Shown here: positions 27,510-35,637 of the stretch, piece by piece
Numbering within the stretch: the stretch's first letter is position 1
Layout: each line of letters opens with the position of its first letter
From: CBDFKK01 sp965248815
GTDB lineage: Bacteria; Pseudomonadota; Alphaproteobacteria; SMXP01
DNA length: 64,000 bases
Reading direction: 5' to 3'
Assembly (NCBI GenBank): GCA_965248815.1
Contig: CBDFKK010000008.1
Location: forward strand, 310,001-374,000
The notes under the pieces: generated by a model
Database searches by the model: none
What the model was told of the DNA's origin: nothing
Seen by the model: only the letters and a program-made list of their open reading frames with translations
Position numbers and translations under genes: made by a program

Positions 27510-28256
27510 TCAACGTGGCTTGACGGCAATAACGGCAGCGTGGTCGCGCGCTTCATCGCCTGATTGACCGCGCTTGTTCACGCCTGCAAGAAAGGCCGCC
27601 TTTTCGACTGCGAGACCCGTTTGGTCGCAGACCCGCGACAATATATCGGGATCCATGGGATTGATGAATTGCGGATCCATTTTGAGATCGGACCCCGGCG
27701 GCAGAAACTTGGAATAATCCGGAATAAAGCCTGGCCAAGGATCGCCTTGCTTTTTCTTGCGCTCATATTCTGGCGCCCCCGGCGCCCAAATACTTGTGTA
27801 AGGCGTGTCGGTGATCAGAAAAAGTTTGCCGCCGGGTTGAAGCCAACGAACCATTTTGCCGACGGCAAGCTCGACCTCCGGACCCTCAAGAAAATGCATG
27901 ACACGGCTGCATAGGATGGCGCCGAAACTATCATCGGGAAAATCGAGATCCGGCAACAAACCAACGGTGCACCTCAGTCGGGACTTTTGCTCTTCCGGCG
28001 CGCGGTCTTCTAAAATGTCGAGATGACCCTGCTCCATGTCGCACGCACAGACGCGCGCGCCCGCGTCGAGTGCCGCGAATGTGGCTATGCCGTAAGCGCA
28101 GCCCAAATCGAGCACTTCTTCCTCGATCGAGCCAGCAAACGCAGCAAATTCTTGGGAAAACGGATCGAGGGTTTCAGTCATGAATCCGCGCCGGTTGAGG
28201 GTCGGGATTAAGCCCGGCACGAATGATTTGGGTGGCTGAAGTTTAGCGTCGGTCAT
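27510..28256 (-). CDS. SAM-dependent methyltransferase (copy 2 of 2)
   Basis: A 248-residue paralogue of the next gene downstream. It has the same order of motifs: VLDLGCAYGIATFAAL, CACDMEQGHLDIL, FGAILCSRVMHFLEG and WLQPGGKLFLITDTPY. The N-terminus GLIPTLNRRGFMTETLDPF matches GMIPTLNNMGFMFEWLDPY in copy 1. Tandem duplication with divergence suggests related but different substrates. Confidence 0.82.
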   Translation of the reverse strand: MTDAKLQPPKSFVPGLIPTLNRRGFMTETLDPFSQEFAAFAGSIEEEVLDLGCAYGIATFAALDAGARVCACDMEQGHLDILEDRAPEEQKSRLRCTVGLLPDLDFPDDSFGAILCSRVMHFLEGPEVELAVGKMVRWLQPGGKLFLITDTPYTSIWAPGAPEYERKKKQGDPWPGFIPDYSKFLPPGSDLKMDPQFINPMDPDILSRVCDQTGLAVEKAAFLAGVNKRGQSGDEARDHAAVIAVKPR

Positions 28257-28419
28257 GGCGCGGCCGTTATATCACGCCGTCGGGGCGGCCAACCGGACAA
28301 TTTCAAAGTGAATTCCGTTGGTGTCCACTTGGAGCACGCGCTCGAGATCCCAGCAGAGATGGATCGGACGGTGTGTTGCATCGATCGGTTGAAACCGCAG
28401 CCAATAGCGGTCGTGCTCT

Positions 28420-28842
28420 TTAGTCCCACCAAGCCGTGACAATCTTTGTCCCGTTTGGACAATCAATTGGTTCGGCACGTCCAAAATCTGGTTCAACGCC
28501 TATCTCGTCTGGCGCGTATTCGTTTCCGAGCCAAGAAACGATGTCGTCAGGCGTTCGAGCAGTCAGAAAATAGACTGTATCTGAAAATGGCCATTCTTCG
28601 TCACCCCCATCATATTGAGTCACTAGTATTCGAACGTCTACAACGTCAGGACGATCTCGTATTTGACTGAGTATTGCGTACACTTGTCTTGGTTCAGGTG
28701 CCGTACTTAGATTGCACCAAATTGAACCGCCATCATCGTTTCCTTCGAAGAAGTCCTCTAGCGAAACTAGGATCAGGCCGGCGCTCTTGCTGTTTACGTC
28801 ACCCACGCGTTTGAGAAGCGCATCTCGCTTAGATCTATCCAT
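28420..28842 (-). CDS. Hypothetical acidic protein next to IS-A copy 2
   Basis: A 140-residue acidic protein (many Asp/Glu, pairs of Trp near the end in VTAWWD) with no signal or membrane segment. I do not recognise the family; size and composition are like polymorphic-toxin immunity proteins, but that is a guess. The frame stays open upstream of the ATG all the way to the IS-A end at 28920, so its true start may have been removed by the IS. Confidence 0.5.
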   Translation of the reverse strand: MDRSKRDALLKRVGDVNSKSAGLILVSLEDFFEGNDDGGSIWCNLSTAPEPRQVYAILSQIRDRPDVVDVRILVTQYDGGDEEWPFSDTVYFLTARTPDDIVSWLGNEYAPDEIGVEPDFGRAEPIDCPNGTKIVTAWWD

Positions 28843-28981
28843 GAAGAGCCACCCGCAATTGAAATTCTTCGTAAACGGTATCCCAACACTTCCGATTGAT
28901 TTCGTAAAGACCGCTATGAGAGAGGTGGTTCGGTTTGTTTGAACAACTTTCGGACTGCGGATAAGTGGATTTCAGCCCCTG

Positions 28982-29812
28982 TTATGCCGCGACCGGGATT
29001 GGTTGCAGCACGTTGAAGTAAGCCTGATCGGGTGTCTGGCGGTCAAGCGATGAATGCGGTCTCTTGGTGTTATAAAAGACCAAATATTTGCCGAGGGCGG
29101 CTCGGGCTTGTGGAACATTGCCATAGGCATGCAGATAGACCTCCTCGTATTTGACCGTGCGCCACAGCCGTTCAACAAAGACATTGTCCCGCCACGCTCC
29201 CTTGCCATCCATGCTGATGGCGATTTCAGCATCCTTCAGGATTTGTGTGAAAGCGATGGAGGTAAACTGCGAGCCCTGATCGGTGTTGAAGATGTCCGGC
29301 TTACCGTAACGGGCCAGTGCTTCTTCAACGGCTTCAATGCAAAAGTCTGCTTCCAGTGTGATAGAGAGCCGCCAGGACAGGACACGCCGGCTGAACCAGT
29401 CAACCACTGCGGCCAGATAAACAAAGCCCCGTGCCATTGGAATGTAGGTGATATCCATCGCCCAGACCTGATTGGGTTGGGTGACCGGCAGCTTACGCAA
29501 CAGATAGGGATAGATTTTGTGGCCCGGTGCAGGCTTGGACGTGTTCGGGCGGCGATAAATAGCCTCAAGCCCCATACGCTTCATCAGTGTTGTGACGTGC
29601 AGGCGGCCAACCTTGTATCCTTCACCAAGCAATAGTCCCTGCAGCATCCTGCTGCCTGCAAAGGGATAGTCGAGATGCAATTCATCAATCCGGCGCATCA
29701 GTGCCAGATCACCGACCGATACGGGACGGGGCTGATAATAGACGCTGCTCCGGCTGATCTTGAGCGCCTTGGCCTGACGGCTGAGCGAGAGTTTATGTTT
29801 GCGGTCGATCAT
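28982..29812 (-). CDS. IS-A copy 2 transposase OrfB
   Basis: A 276-residue IS3 OrfB, intact, with the DDE motifs AMDITYIP, NTDQGSQF and FVERLW. It is the same as copy 1 except for Ser in KISRSSVYY. It overlaps orfA by four bases. Confidence 0.95.
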   Translation of the reverse strand: MIDRKHKLSLSRQAKALKISRSSVYYQPRPVSVGDLALMRRIDELHLDYPFAGSRMLQGLLLGEGYKVGRLHVTTLMKRMGLEAIYRRPNTSKPAPGHKIYPYLLRKLPVTQPNQVWAMDITYIPMARGFVYLAAVVDWFSRRVLSWRLSITLEADFCIEAVEEALARYGKPDIFNTDQGSQFTSIAFTQILKDAEIAISMDGKGAWRDNVFVERLWRTVKYEEVYLHAYGNVPQARAALGKYLVFYNTKRPHSSLDRQTPDQAYFNVLQPIPVAA

Positions 29813-30120
29813 TTTCTTGCGCTCGGCAATCCCGCCTTGGTGAGCGCATCGCCTAAAAAATCATTCTCAAGCGTCAGCTCCCCAATCTTGGCATGGAGCC
29901 TCTTCACATCAACACGGGGTGCAGGCAGCGGTGATTTACCCTCCCGCCCAAAAACACCCGCTGCACCCTTAAGGAGCTGATCTTTCCATTGCTTGATCTG
30001 GTTAGGATGAACATCAAACTGCTGAGCGAGTTCTCCCAATGTCTGCTCACCGCGAACGGCCGCAAGGGCCACCTTCGACTTGAACGCAGGTGTATGATTG
30101 CGACGTGGTCGTCTTGCCAT
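29809..30120 (-). CDS. IS-A copy 2 transposase OrfA
   Basis: A 103-residue IS3 OrfA with the helix-turn-helix LAQQFDVHPNQIKQWKDQLL. It carries Lys instead of the Glu of copy 1 directly after this motif. The ATG at 30120 corresponds to 15056 in copy 1, again with an AGGAG site. Confidence 0.92.
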   Translation of the reverse strand: MARRPRRNHTPAFKSKVALAAVRGEQTLGELAQQFDVHPNQIKQWKDQLLKGAAGVFGREGKSPLPAPRVDVKRLHAKIGELTLENDFLGDALTKAGLPSARK

Positions 30121-30206
30121 AGTGGATCTCCTGTTGCCGGCGATCATGCCGCCTACAGGCCAAAATTCCACTTATCTCAACTGTGCAGATTTCCCGAGCC
30201 ACCTCT

Positions 30207-30539
30207 CTAGACCATCCGATTCCTTCTTTGACGCACTTGGATATCGTCGGTTTGCGTCCTGGTGGGGGCGCTGAGCTTGTCATTGTTATTGCTAAACCTT
30301 TGCAGTCCGATGACTATTCATTGAATCGTCTATTGGACAAAATTGAAGGATACCTCGGTCATATCAACAGCAAGTCGTTTATTGAAGAAGCGGGAGACCC
30401 TAAATCCAATCCCGTGACCATTGTTGTGAAATTGCATCCGGAATCCTGCCCCGAGGCGTTTCAGCTGCTGCAAAAATCGAAAGAGTGGGCGAAGGATAAT
30501 AATGCGGCCTTACGAATGGAAATGCTGTCGGACACTTAG
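30207..30539 (+). pseudogene. DUF6572-like small protein, 5' end cut by IS-A
   Basis: About 110 codons remain. SLTHLDIVGLRPGGGAELVI, then LLDKIEGYLGHINSKSF and VTIVVKLHPESCPEAFQLL resemble DUF6572 proteins, short proteins of unknown role often found in polymorphic toxin/immunity clusters. The frame continues into the IS, where a chance ATG at 30183 could start translation, so a nearly complete product is still possible. The native start was probably just upstream of the insertion. Confidence 0.5.
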
Positions 30540-31049
30540 TCTGATTTAGTGACCAAGAACTAAATTTTGTGCTTTAATGTCGTATTGCTGATAGCAACGA
30601 TTGCATCGTCTGAAGGTCAGGATGAATGACCGCTATGGGTCCAGGCTGTGTGAAAACTCAGACCCCGAGACCTGCTGCGCAATAATTGAATCCGGAGAAT
30701 ATTGCAGGCGAATCATTATTGCGCATGAGGCCAACCTCACGAATCAAGATTTCGTCCCGGTCTCCAGAAAATAGTTTTCACACAGCCTGGGTCAAACTCA
30801 GCCGAAGATAGACGGTCAACAATGCGTCCGCTGCTAGGGGTAAAGCAGTCGTGCCACCTAGGCGGCCCTAACTTCTCTTCTTTTGTCTTGCCCCGTTTCA
30901 GTGGACGGTTTTCGCGGTGAAGCCGCCTTGGCGCGGTATGCGCTTGCGCCGCATGACGTGCGCGCGCAGGCCATCATCCATGCCCGTCGCGCTCGCCAAC
31001 AAGACCTGTATACTCGGCCTTCGACGGAACGTTGAGAGGAACATGAGCT
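30540..31049. other. Intergenic region holding a MITE-like element
   Basis: A 510-bp region with no convincing gene. It contains the inverted-repeat element at 30642-30789. Between 30790 and 31049 nothing else was recognised apart from GC-rich sequence ahead of the next gene. Confidence 0.6.
30642..30789. mobile_element. MITE-like element, 148 bp with 17-bp inverted repeats
   Basis: The ends CAGGCTGTGTGAAAACT and AGTTTTCACACAGCCTG are perfect 17-bp inverted repeats. They are flanked by a direct GGTC (30638-30641 and 30790-30793), a plausible 4-bp target duplication. A second, inner inverted pair TGCGCAATAAT / ATTATTGCGCA lies inside. There is no coding capacity. The GGCTGTGTGAAAAC ends are like those of IS5/IS1182-type elements, so it was probably moved in trans. 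Confidence 0.85.
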
Positions 31050-31460
31050 TTGACTGACAGCGATTTAAGCGAAGACCGCCCACTGACCGTCGCGCGCCGC
31101 AGCCTGTGGTACGTCGTAGCCTATCTGATCGGCGGCGGGCTCAGCTTCTTCTTTGCGCCTCAACTAACGCTCAGCTTGCTTATGTCCAACGGCGATTACG
31201 GCACCGTCTTCCCACAGTTCACAGGACTTTTGATGATCGCCCTCGGCTTGTTTGTCGTTCAAATCATTCGCTTACGGTTGGAAATGCTCTACCCAACCAC
31301 CATCCTTGTACGTGGCTTGATTTTTGTCTGCTTGGTTTATCTTTATGTCGTTTCGGTCGATCCATTGTTCCTCACTGTCGCTACCATTGTCGGGCTCGGC
31401 ATGGTGCTGACGACCGCGAGCTACACCATCGATCATAGCCGCGCCCGCCGGCCGGACTGA
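31050..31460 (+). CDS. Small integral membrane protein, unknown
   Basis: A 136-residue protein with four hydrophobic segments (about residues 20-45, 55-77, 82-104 and 106-127) and a short basic tail. I do not recognise the family. The start is TTG at 31050 with AGAGGA upstream. The sterol desaturase family gene follows on the same strand after about 80 bp, so the two may be expressed together. Confidence 0.6.
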   Translation: MTDSDLSEDRPLTVARRSLWYVVAYLIGGGLSFFFAPQLTLSLLMSNGDYGTVFPQFTGLLMIALGLFVVQIIRLRLEMLYPTTILVRGLIFVCLVYLYVVSVDPLFLTVATIVGLGMVLTTASYTIDHSRARRPD

Positions 31461-31541
31461 TGTATGCCGAAAAACTTTTTTGGATAAGACGCGACGGATC
31501 AATGCTCTTGGCACGTTGAATATGAAAAGGATCCGCACCTC

Positions 31542-32366
31542 ATGACCCCCACGCCCCAATCCGTCGTTATCGGTTTTATTGTCTTGGGAGCGGCTTTCTG
31601 GGTTCTTCAAAGACTGTTCCCGTCAATCAGTGGTCAAAAGATCCTTCGCCAGGGATACGGAACCGACGTGATCTATTGGGTCTTTCAGCCGCTCATTGCC
31701 AGACCGGTCATTCAAATCGGCGTTGCCGTCGCGCTCGTCCCGCTTGCTCTTTATTTGGGAACCAACCTTGAAAGCATACAGAAGGGGCGCGGCACACTCG
31801 CCACGCAGCCCGCATGGGCGCAAGCCATTCAGGTTCTCCTCCTCGCTGACTTTATCGGCTATTGGCAACACCGCCTGTTCCACCGCCAACCGTTGTGGCG
31901 CTTCCACGCTATTCACCACAGCTCGACCGAGCTCGACTGGCTGTCGTCCGCGCGGCTACATCCAGTCAATGAGGTCTTAAGCCGCATTTTTCCCGCGGTC
32001 GCCATTGTGGGGCTGGGCTATTCGCCGTTGGCGCTCGCTATTTATCTGCCGGTGACCACTCTCTATGCGGTTTATCTTCATGCCAATGTCGGCTGGAGTT
32101 ACGGACCGTTGCGTTACGCGGTTGCGAGCCCGACCTTTCATCGCTGGCATCACACCAGCGAAGTCTGGGGCCGCGACAAAAATTTCGCCGGCCTGTTTCC
32201 TATTTGGGATCTCCTGTGCGGCACGTTCTACATGCCGATTGGCGAAAAGCCGCATTCATTTGGCGTTGCCGATCCCGTGCCCAGCGGCTTTCTCGGTCAA
32301 ATGATTTTTCCGTTTCGTAGACGGCGACATTCTATTTTAGCCGAAAATTCACAAGACCTAAGTTAG
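31542..32366 (+). CDS. Sterol desaturase/fatty acid hydroxylase family protein
   Basis: A 274-residue membrane enzyme of the non-haem di-iron hydroxylase superfamily. The histidine boxes are present: HRLFH, HAIHH and HRWHH, after three hydrophobic segments. These bind two irons and hydroxylate or desaturate lipids such as fatty acids, carotenoids or sterols. The substrate cannot be told. The last 20 residues are basic and follow the family core. Confidence 0.88.
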   Translation: MTPTPQSVVIGFIVLGAAFWVLQRLFPSISGQKILRQGYGTDVIYWVFQPLIARPVIQIGVAVALVPLALYLGTNLESIQKGRGTLATQPAWAQAIQVLLLADFIGYWQHRLFHRQPLWRFHAIHHSSTELDWLSSARLHPVNEVLSRIFPAVAIVGLGYSPLALAIYLPVTTLYAVYLHANVGWSYGPLRYAVASPTFHRWHHTSEVWGRDKNFAGLFPIWDLLCGTFYMPIGEKPHSFGVADPVPSGFLGQMIFPFRRRRHSILAENSQDLS

Positions 32367-32505
32367 CCGCCTGCACGGCAAGTTGGCCGTCGATCCGGGC
32401 GCCCTTAACGCACGCGTTTAGTTTCATGGGGCAATCCGATAATTTCTGGAGGCCGCGTCTCAGATTTGTTCGGTGTCGCGACCTCTGATCGAAATCGTAG
32501 GGCGT

Positions 32506-33306
32506 CTACGGCGTCCACATGCCGCCGTTGATATGCAACACCTGGCCGGTCATGTAACGCGAGGCCTCGCCCATGAGAAAAAGCACCGGACCTACGATAT
32601 CGTCGGCGACAGCGACACGGCCGAGAGGCACGCTTTCAGCGTAAGCATCCAAGTCGACCAACGATGAGACGCCGGAAAATTTCTCGCGCCCTGTGCCACC
32701 TTTCAAAAATTCCGTGTCGACTGCGCTTGGCGCCACGGCATTGGCGCGAACGTCAGGCGCGTATTCGAATGCGATCATCCGCGTCAGCGACATCATGCCG
32801 GCTTTGGATGCCGCATAGGCGCCATATCCCCAATTGGATTTGACACCCAAACTCGACGCCACATGAACGATTGCCGGACTGTTTCCTTTCGCTAGCAAAG
32901 GCAGCGCCCCGTGAGTCAGCCGAAAAGCACTGTTTAGGTTGCCATCGACGATTTCGGTCCAACTTTCAGGATCCGTGTCCGCCAATCGAGTGCGTTTGTG
33001 GGTAAAGCCGACCAAATTGACAAAACCGTCAAGAGCGCCCCACTCCCGATCCAATCGATCGAAGGTCTGATCAACATCGTCCGAAGACGTTGCATCAAAT
33101 GGCAGAGCGATCGTTTCATTCGGCGGCACGTGCGCTGCAAGTGACGATTCCAAATCCAATACCGCAACTTTCAAATCTTGGGCGACACAAGCTGTGACGA
33201 GGGCGCGGCCGATCTCGCCGCAGCCGCCGGCGATGGCGATGCGTGATCCCGCCGCCGGTGCCAAGCGGCTGGTATCAAACGGCGGCGCGCTGAGCCGCTC
33301 CGTCAT
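32506..33306 (-). CDS. SDR family oxidoreductase
   Basis: A 266-residue classical short-chain dehydrogenase: nucleotide motif AGGCGEIGRALV near residue 27, FDATSSDDVDQ for the adenine site, a VASSLG serine, and YAASK for the catalytic Tyr-Lys. The C-terminal GQVLHINGGMWTP is typical. A long N-terminal extension (about 20 residues) precedes the Rossmann strand. It overlaps the GNAT gene by four bases (33303-33306), which lies upstream on the same strand, so the two are coupled. Confidence 0.88.
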   Translation of the reverse strand: MTERLSAPPFDTSRLAPAAGSRIAIAGGCGEIGRALVTACVAQDLKVAVLDLESSLAAHVPPNETIALPFDATSSDDVDQTFDRLDREWGALDGFVNLVGFTHKRTRLADTDPESWTEIVDGNLNSAFRLTHGALPLLAKGNSPAIVHVASSLGVKSNWGYGAYAASKAGMMSLTRMIAFEYAPDVRANAVAPSAVDTEFLKGGTGREKFSGVSSLVDLDAYAESVPLGRVAVADDIVGPVLFLMGEASRYMTGQVLHINGGMWTP

Positions 33307-33830
33307 ACGTTCCGCCTGTACAGGACGTGTGGCGGATCCGCATGCTGAAAGTCTTTTTCATGCGAAAAGCCGAGACGTTTCAAAAGCCGTTGTGATTTTT
33401 GATTTCCCGTCAGCGTGTAGGCGACGATCGTCTCGAGTTCGATTTGATTGAACCCGACATCAACCACGGCCTTCGCCATTTGCGTGCCCAACCCGCTGCC
33501 CCAATAGGGTGAGCGCAGCGCATAAAGCAATTCGACTTCATCCTTGCCTTCGACTTCTGCATGACGCAGGCCCGCATAGCCCAAGAAATTTCCGTTCGTA
33601 TTGTGGCAGAAGAGCCAAAGGCCGAAGCCGTGGTTTTGCCAATGAGTGACGGCGGCTTCGACGCTGTCGCGGGTATACTGTTCCGGAAAAGGTTTGCCAT
33701 CTGCCGACAGGGTCGCCATGACCATGGGATCGCGGTAAATGAGCAGCATCGCGCCCAGATCTGCCGCGCAGATTGGTTTGCCGATCATGATCGGAGTCAT
33801 CAACGTCGGGGTCATGAGTTGAACGGGCAT
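33303..33830 (-). CDS. GNAT family N-acetyltransferase (RimJ/RimL-like)
   Basis: A 175-residue acetyltransferase. The acetyl-CoA region is YWGSGLGTQMAKAVVDVGFN, and NQKSQRLLKRLGF is the usual RimJ-type end motif. It likely acetylates an amine; substrate unknown. Internal Met codons at the N-terminus make the start uncertain. Its stop overlaps the start of the SDR gene. Confidence 0.85.
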   Translation of the reverse strand: MPVQLMTPTLMTPIMIGKPICAADLGAMLLIYRDPMVMATLSADGKPFPEQYTRDSVEAAVTHWQNHGFGLWLFCHNTNGNFLGYAGLRHAEVEGKDEVELLYALRSPYWGSGLGTQMAKAVVDVGFNQIELETIVAYTLTGNQKSQRLLKRLGFSHEKDFQHADPPHVLYRRNV

Positions 33831-34011
33831 GGGATCAACTTAATGCGGAAATCTCAATCTCGCCAGTGCTGCAATCGGCGCCAACCGCGGGCGAGATGAA
33901 CCAAGGAATTCAGATGACTTTTGCCGCAACGGCGACTAAACCGAGAGCTCACGCTTGGCAGACCGCTCCCTCACGGTATTCCCCCAAGACTTGACAAGGA
34001 CCGAGCCCCGC

Positions 34012-35610
34012 ATGGCCGCAGGCGACACCGCCGCACCTTCGACCACCTGGTCGTCCCTGCGTTATCCGATCTTTCGGGCGTTTTGGGCCACATCGCTGCT
34101 GTCGTTTTTCGGCGCGACCATGCAAAACATGGGCGCCCAATGGTTGATGGCGGAACTGACCGACTCGCCTCTAATGGTCAGCCTTGTTCAAAGCTCCATG
34201 AACTTTTCGATCTTTCTGGTGTCCCTGCCGGGTGGCGTGATCGCCGACATGTTTGATCGACGTCTCGTGATGCTCGGATCTCTCGTCACCATGATGATGA
34301 CAACGTCACTGATTGGCGTGCTCGCCATCATGGGCATCATTACACCTGTTGCTCTCTTGCTCATAACTTTCGTCTTCGGGATGGCAGCGGCCTTTATGTC
34401 GCCGGCCTATCAAGCTTCGTTGCCTACACTGGTTCCGCGCAGCCAGTTGCCAAGCGCGCTGACGCTCGGCAGCATGGCCAACAGCAGTGCCCGCGCCATC
34501 GGACCGGCAATCGCGGGATCGGCGTTAGGTGCAATCGGCGCCGGATGGATGTTACTGCTCAATACGCTTTCGTTTGTCGGTCAATCGAAAGTGCTCTTGG
34601 ATTGGGACAATGCGCAAAAGGAAAACAAAGACGGCGAGTCGTTTAATCGTTCGATGTTGGTTGGTCTACGCTACGTGCGCTACTCACCGGACATCGTATT
34701 CTTGATGATCCGCGGCGGCGGCAATTACTTCTTTGCAAGCGCGTTATTGGCTCTGCTTCCGATGGTTGTCAAAGTCAATCTTGATGGCGAGCCTGAGACT
34801 TTTGGCTTCCTTCTGTTTGCGTTTGGTATCGGCGCCTTTGTCAGCACTTTGTCCCTATCGACACTCTATAAGTGGACGTCTCGCAATACGGTCGTGACCA
34901 TTGCGGCCTCAATTCATGCGCTTTGCCTCTACGTCATCGGCACAATCACAAACTTCTACGTTGTCGCTGGTGCCATGCTTTTTGCTGGCGGCTCGATGAC
35001 CATGTTGCTGACATCGCTGATGATCATGACCCAATTGATTTTACCGGAATGGGTGCGAGCCCGCGGCATTTCCATTTCGTTCATGGCGACCATGGGCTCG
35101 CTCGCACTTGGTGCTGCGGTTTGGGGTCAAATCGCGGAAGTGACAAGCCTAGGCCAAAGTTTTGTTATTGCCTCAGGAATGGGACTTGCCGCGGCGTTAT
35201 TGACACATTTATTCAATGTCAAAGATGACCAAGGCCGAGAAATCGATTTGGCCGGAATTGAGCCCGCCGCTCGGCCAGATGAGTTAGCGCACGATCATCG
35301 CGGCGCGGTGAAAGTCGAACTAGATTATCGAATTGAGCCGGAAGCGCGAGAAGACTTCGCAGCAACAATGAATATTGTAAGGCTTCTTCGCCTGCGCAAT
35401 GGCTCAAAAGATTGGTCGCTCAACGGCGACCCAAACAAACCGGGCCAGTTCACCGAGTCGTTTGTTGAGCGTGATTGGAACGCCTATCTGCGTCACATAC
35501 AGCGCATTACCATCGACGAGTCCCATGCCCTTGACCGAGCGGCGGCCTTTCATTTGGCCGCAGATGCACCCGCACCTAGATTCTCACCAAACTTCGCCGT
35601 TAATGTGTAA
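34012..35610 (+). CDS. MFS_3-type transporter with C-terminal extension
   Basis: A 532-residue carrier of the EntS/DUF894 (MFS_3) group: SLRYPIFRAFWATSLLSFFG at the start and ADMFDRRLVMLGSL as the A-motif loop. After the 12-helix core (ending near FNVKDDQGRE) comes a soluble ~130-residue tail with VELDYRIEPEAREDF and FTESFVERDWNAYLRHI. Such a tail occurs in relatives that link a monooxygenase-like ABM region to the carrier. The ATG at 34012 is preferred over TTG at 33955. It is likely an exporter. Confidence 0.8.
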   Translation: MAAGDTAAPSTTWSSLRYPIFRAFWATSLLSFFGATMQNMGAQWLMAELTDSPLMVSLVQSSMNFSIFLVSLPGGVIADMFDRRLVMLGSLVTMMMTTSLIGVLAIMGIITPVALLLITFVFGMAAAFMSPAYQASLPTLVPRSQLPSALTLGSMANSSARAIGPAIAGSALGAIGAGWMLLLNTLSFVGQSKVLLDWDNAQKENKDGESFNRSMLVGLRYVRYSPDIVFLMIRGGGNYFFASALLALLPMVVKVNLDGEPETFGFLLFAFGIGAFVSTLSLSTLYKWTSRNTVVTIAASIHALCLYVIGTITNFYVVAGAMLFAGGSMTMLLTSLMIMTQLILPEWVRARGISISFMATMGSLALGAAVWGQIAEVTSLGQSFVIASGMGLAAALLTHLFNVKDDQGREIDLAGIEPAARPDELAHDHRGAVKVELDYRIEPEAREDFAATMNIVRLLRLRNGSKDWSLNGDPNKPGQFTESFVERDWNAYLRHIQRITIDESHALDRAAAFHLAADAPAPRFSPNFAVNV

Positions 35611-35637
35611 GCCACGCTTAGAAAATCTGGATATGAC

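Larger units (their letters stand above)
28921..30206 (-). mobile_element. IS3-family element IS-A, copy 2 (complete, inverted)
   Basis: A 1286-bp copy with the same terminal sequences as copy 1, in the opposite orientation, 12.7 kb away. Its proteins differ from copy 1 at one residue in each ORF (Lys for Glu in OrfA, Ser for Gly in OrfB). Flanking trinucleotides (GAG left, CTA right) are not a direct repeat. Small partial genes lie on both sides, which again suggests DNA loss or rearrangement at the junctions. Confidence 0.93.

Noticed and set aside
28272..28496. Minus-strand frame ending GIHFEIVRLAAPTA, possibly the tail of a small enzyme
   Set aside because: It has no ribosome site, overlaps the 3' end of the hypothetical gene at 28420-28842 and cannot be tied to a family. 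It may be a gene remnant, but the support is too weak to annotate.
29054..29635. Long frame antisense to IS-A orfB (also present opposite the other copies)
   Set aside because: It is the complement of the transposase gene and recurs only because the IS is repeated; codon pattern follows the transposase.
14970..30206. Composite transposon formed by IS-A copies 1 and 2
   Set aside because: The copies are inverted and could in principle act together, but the 12.7 kb between them holds ordinary chromosomal genes and there is no target duplication around the pair.
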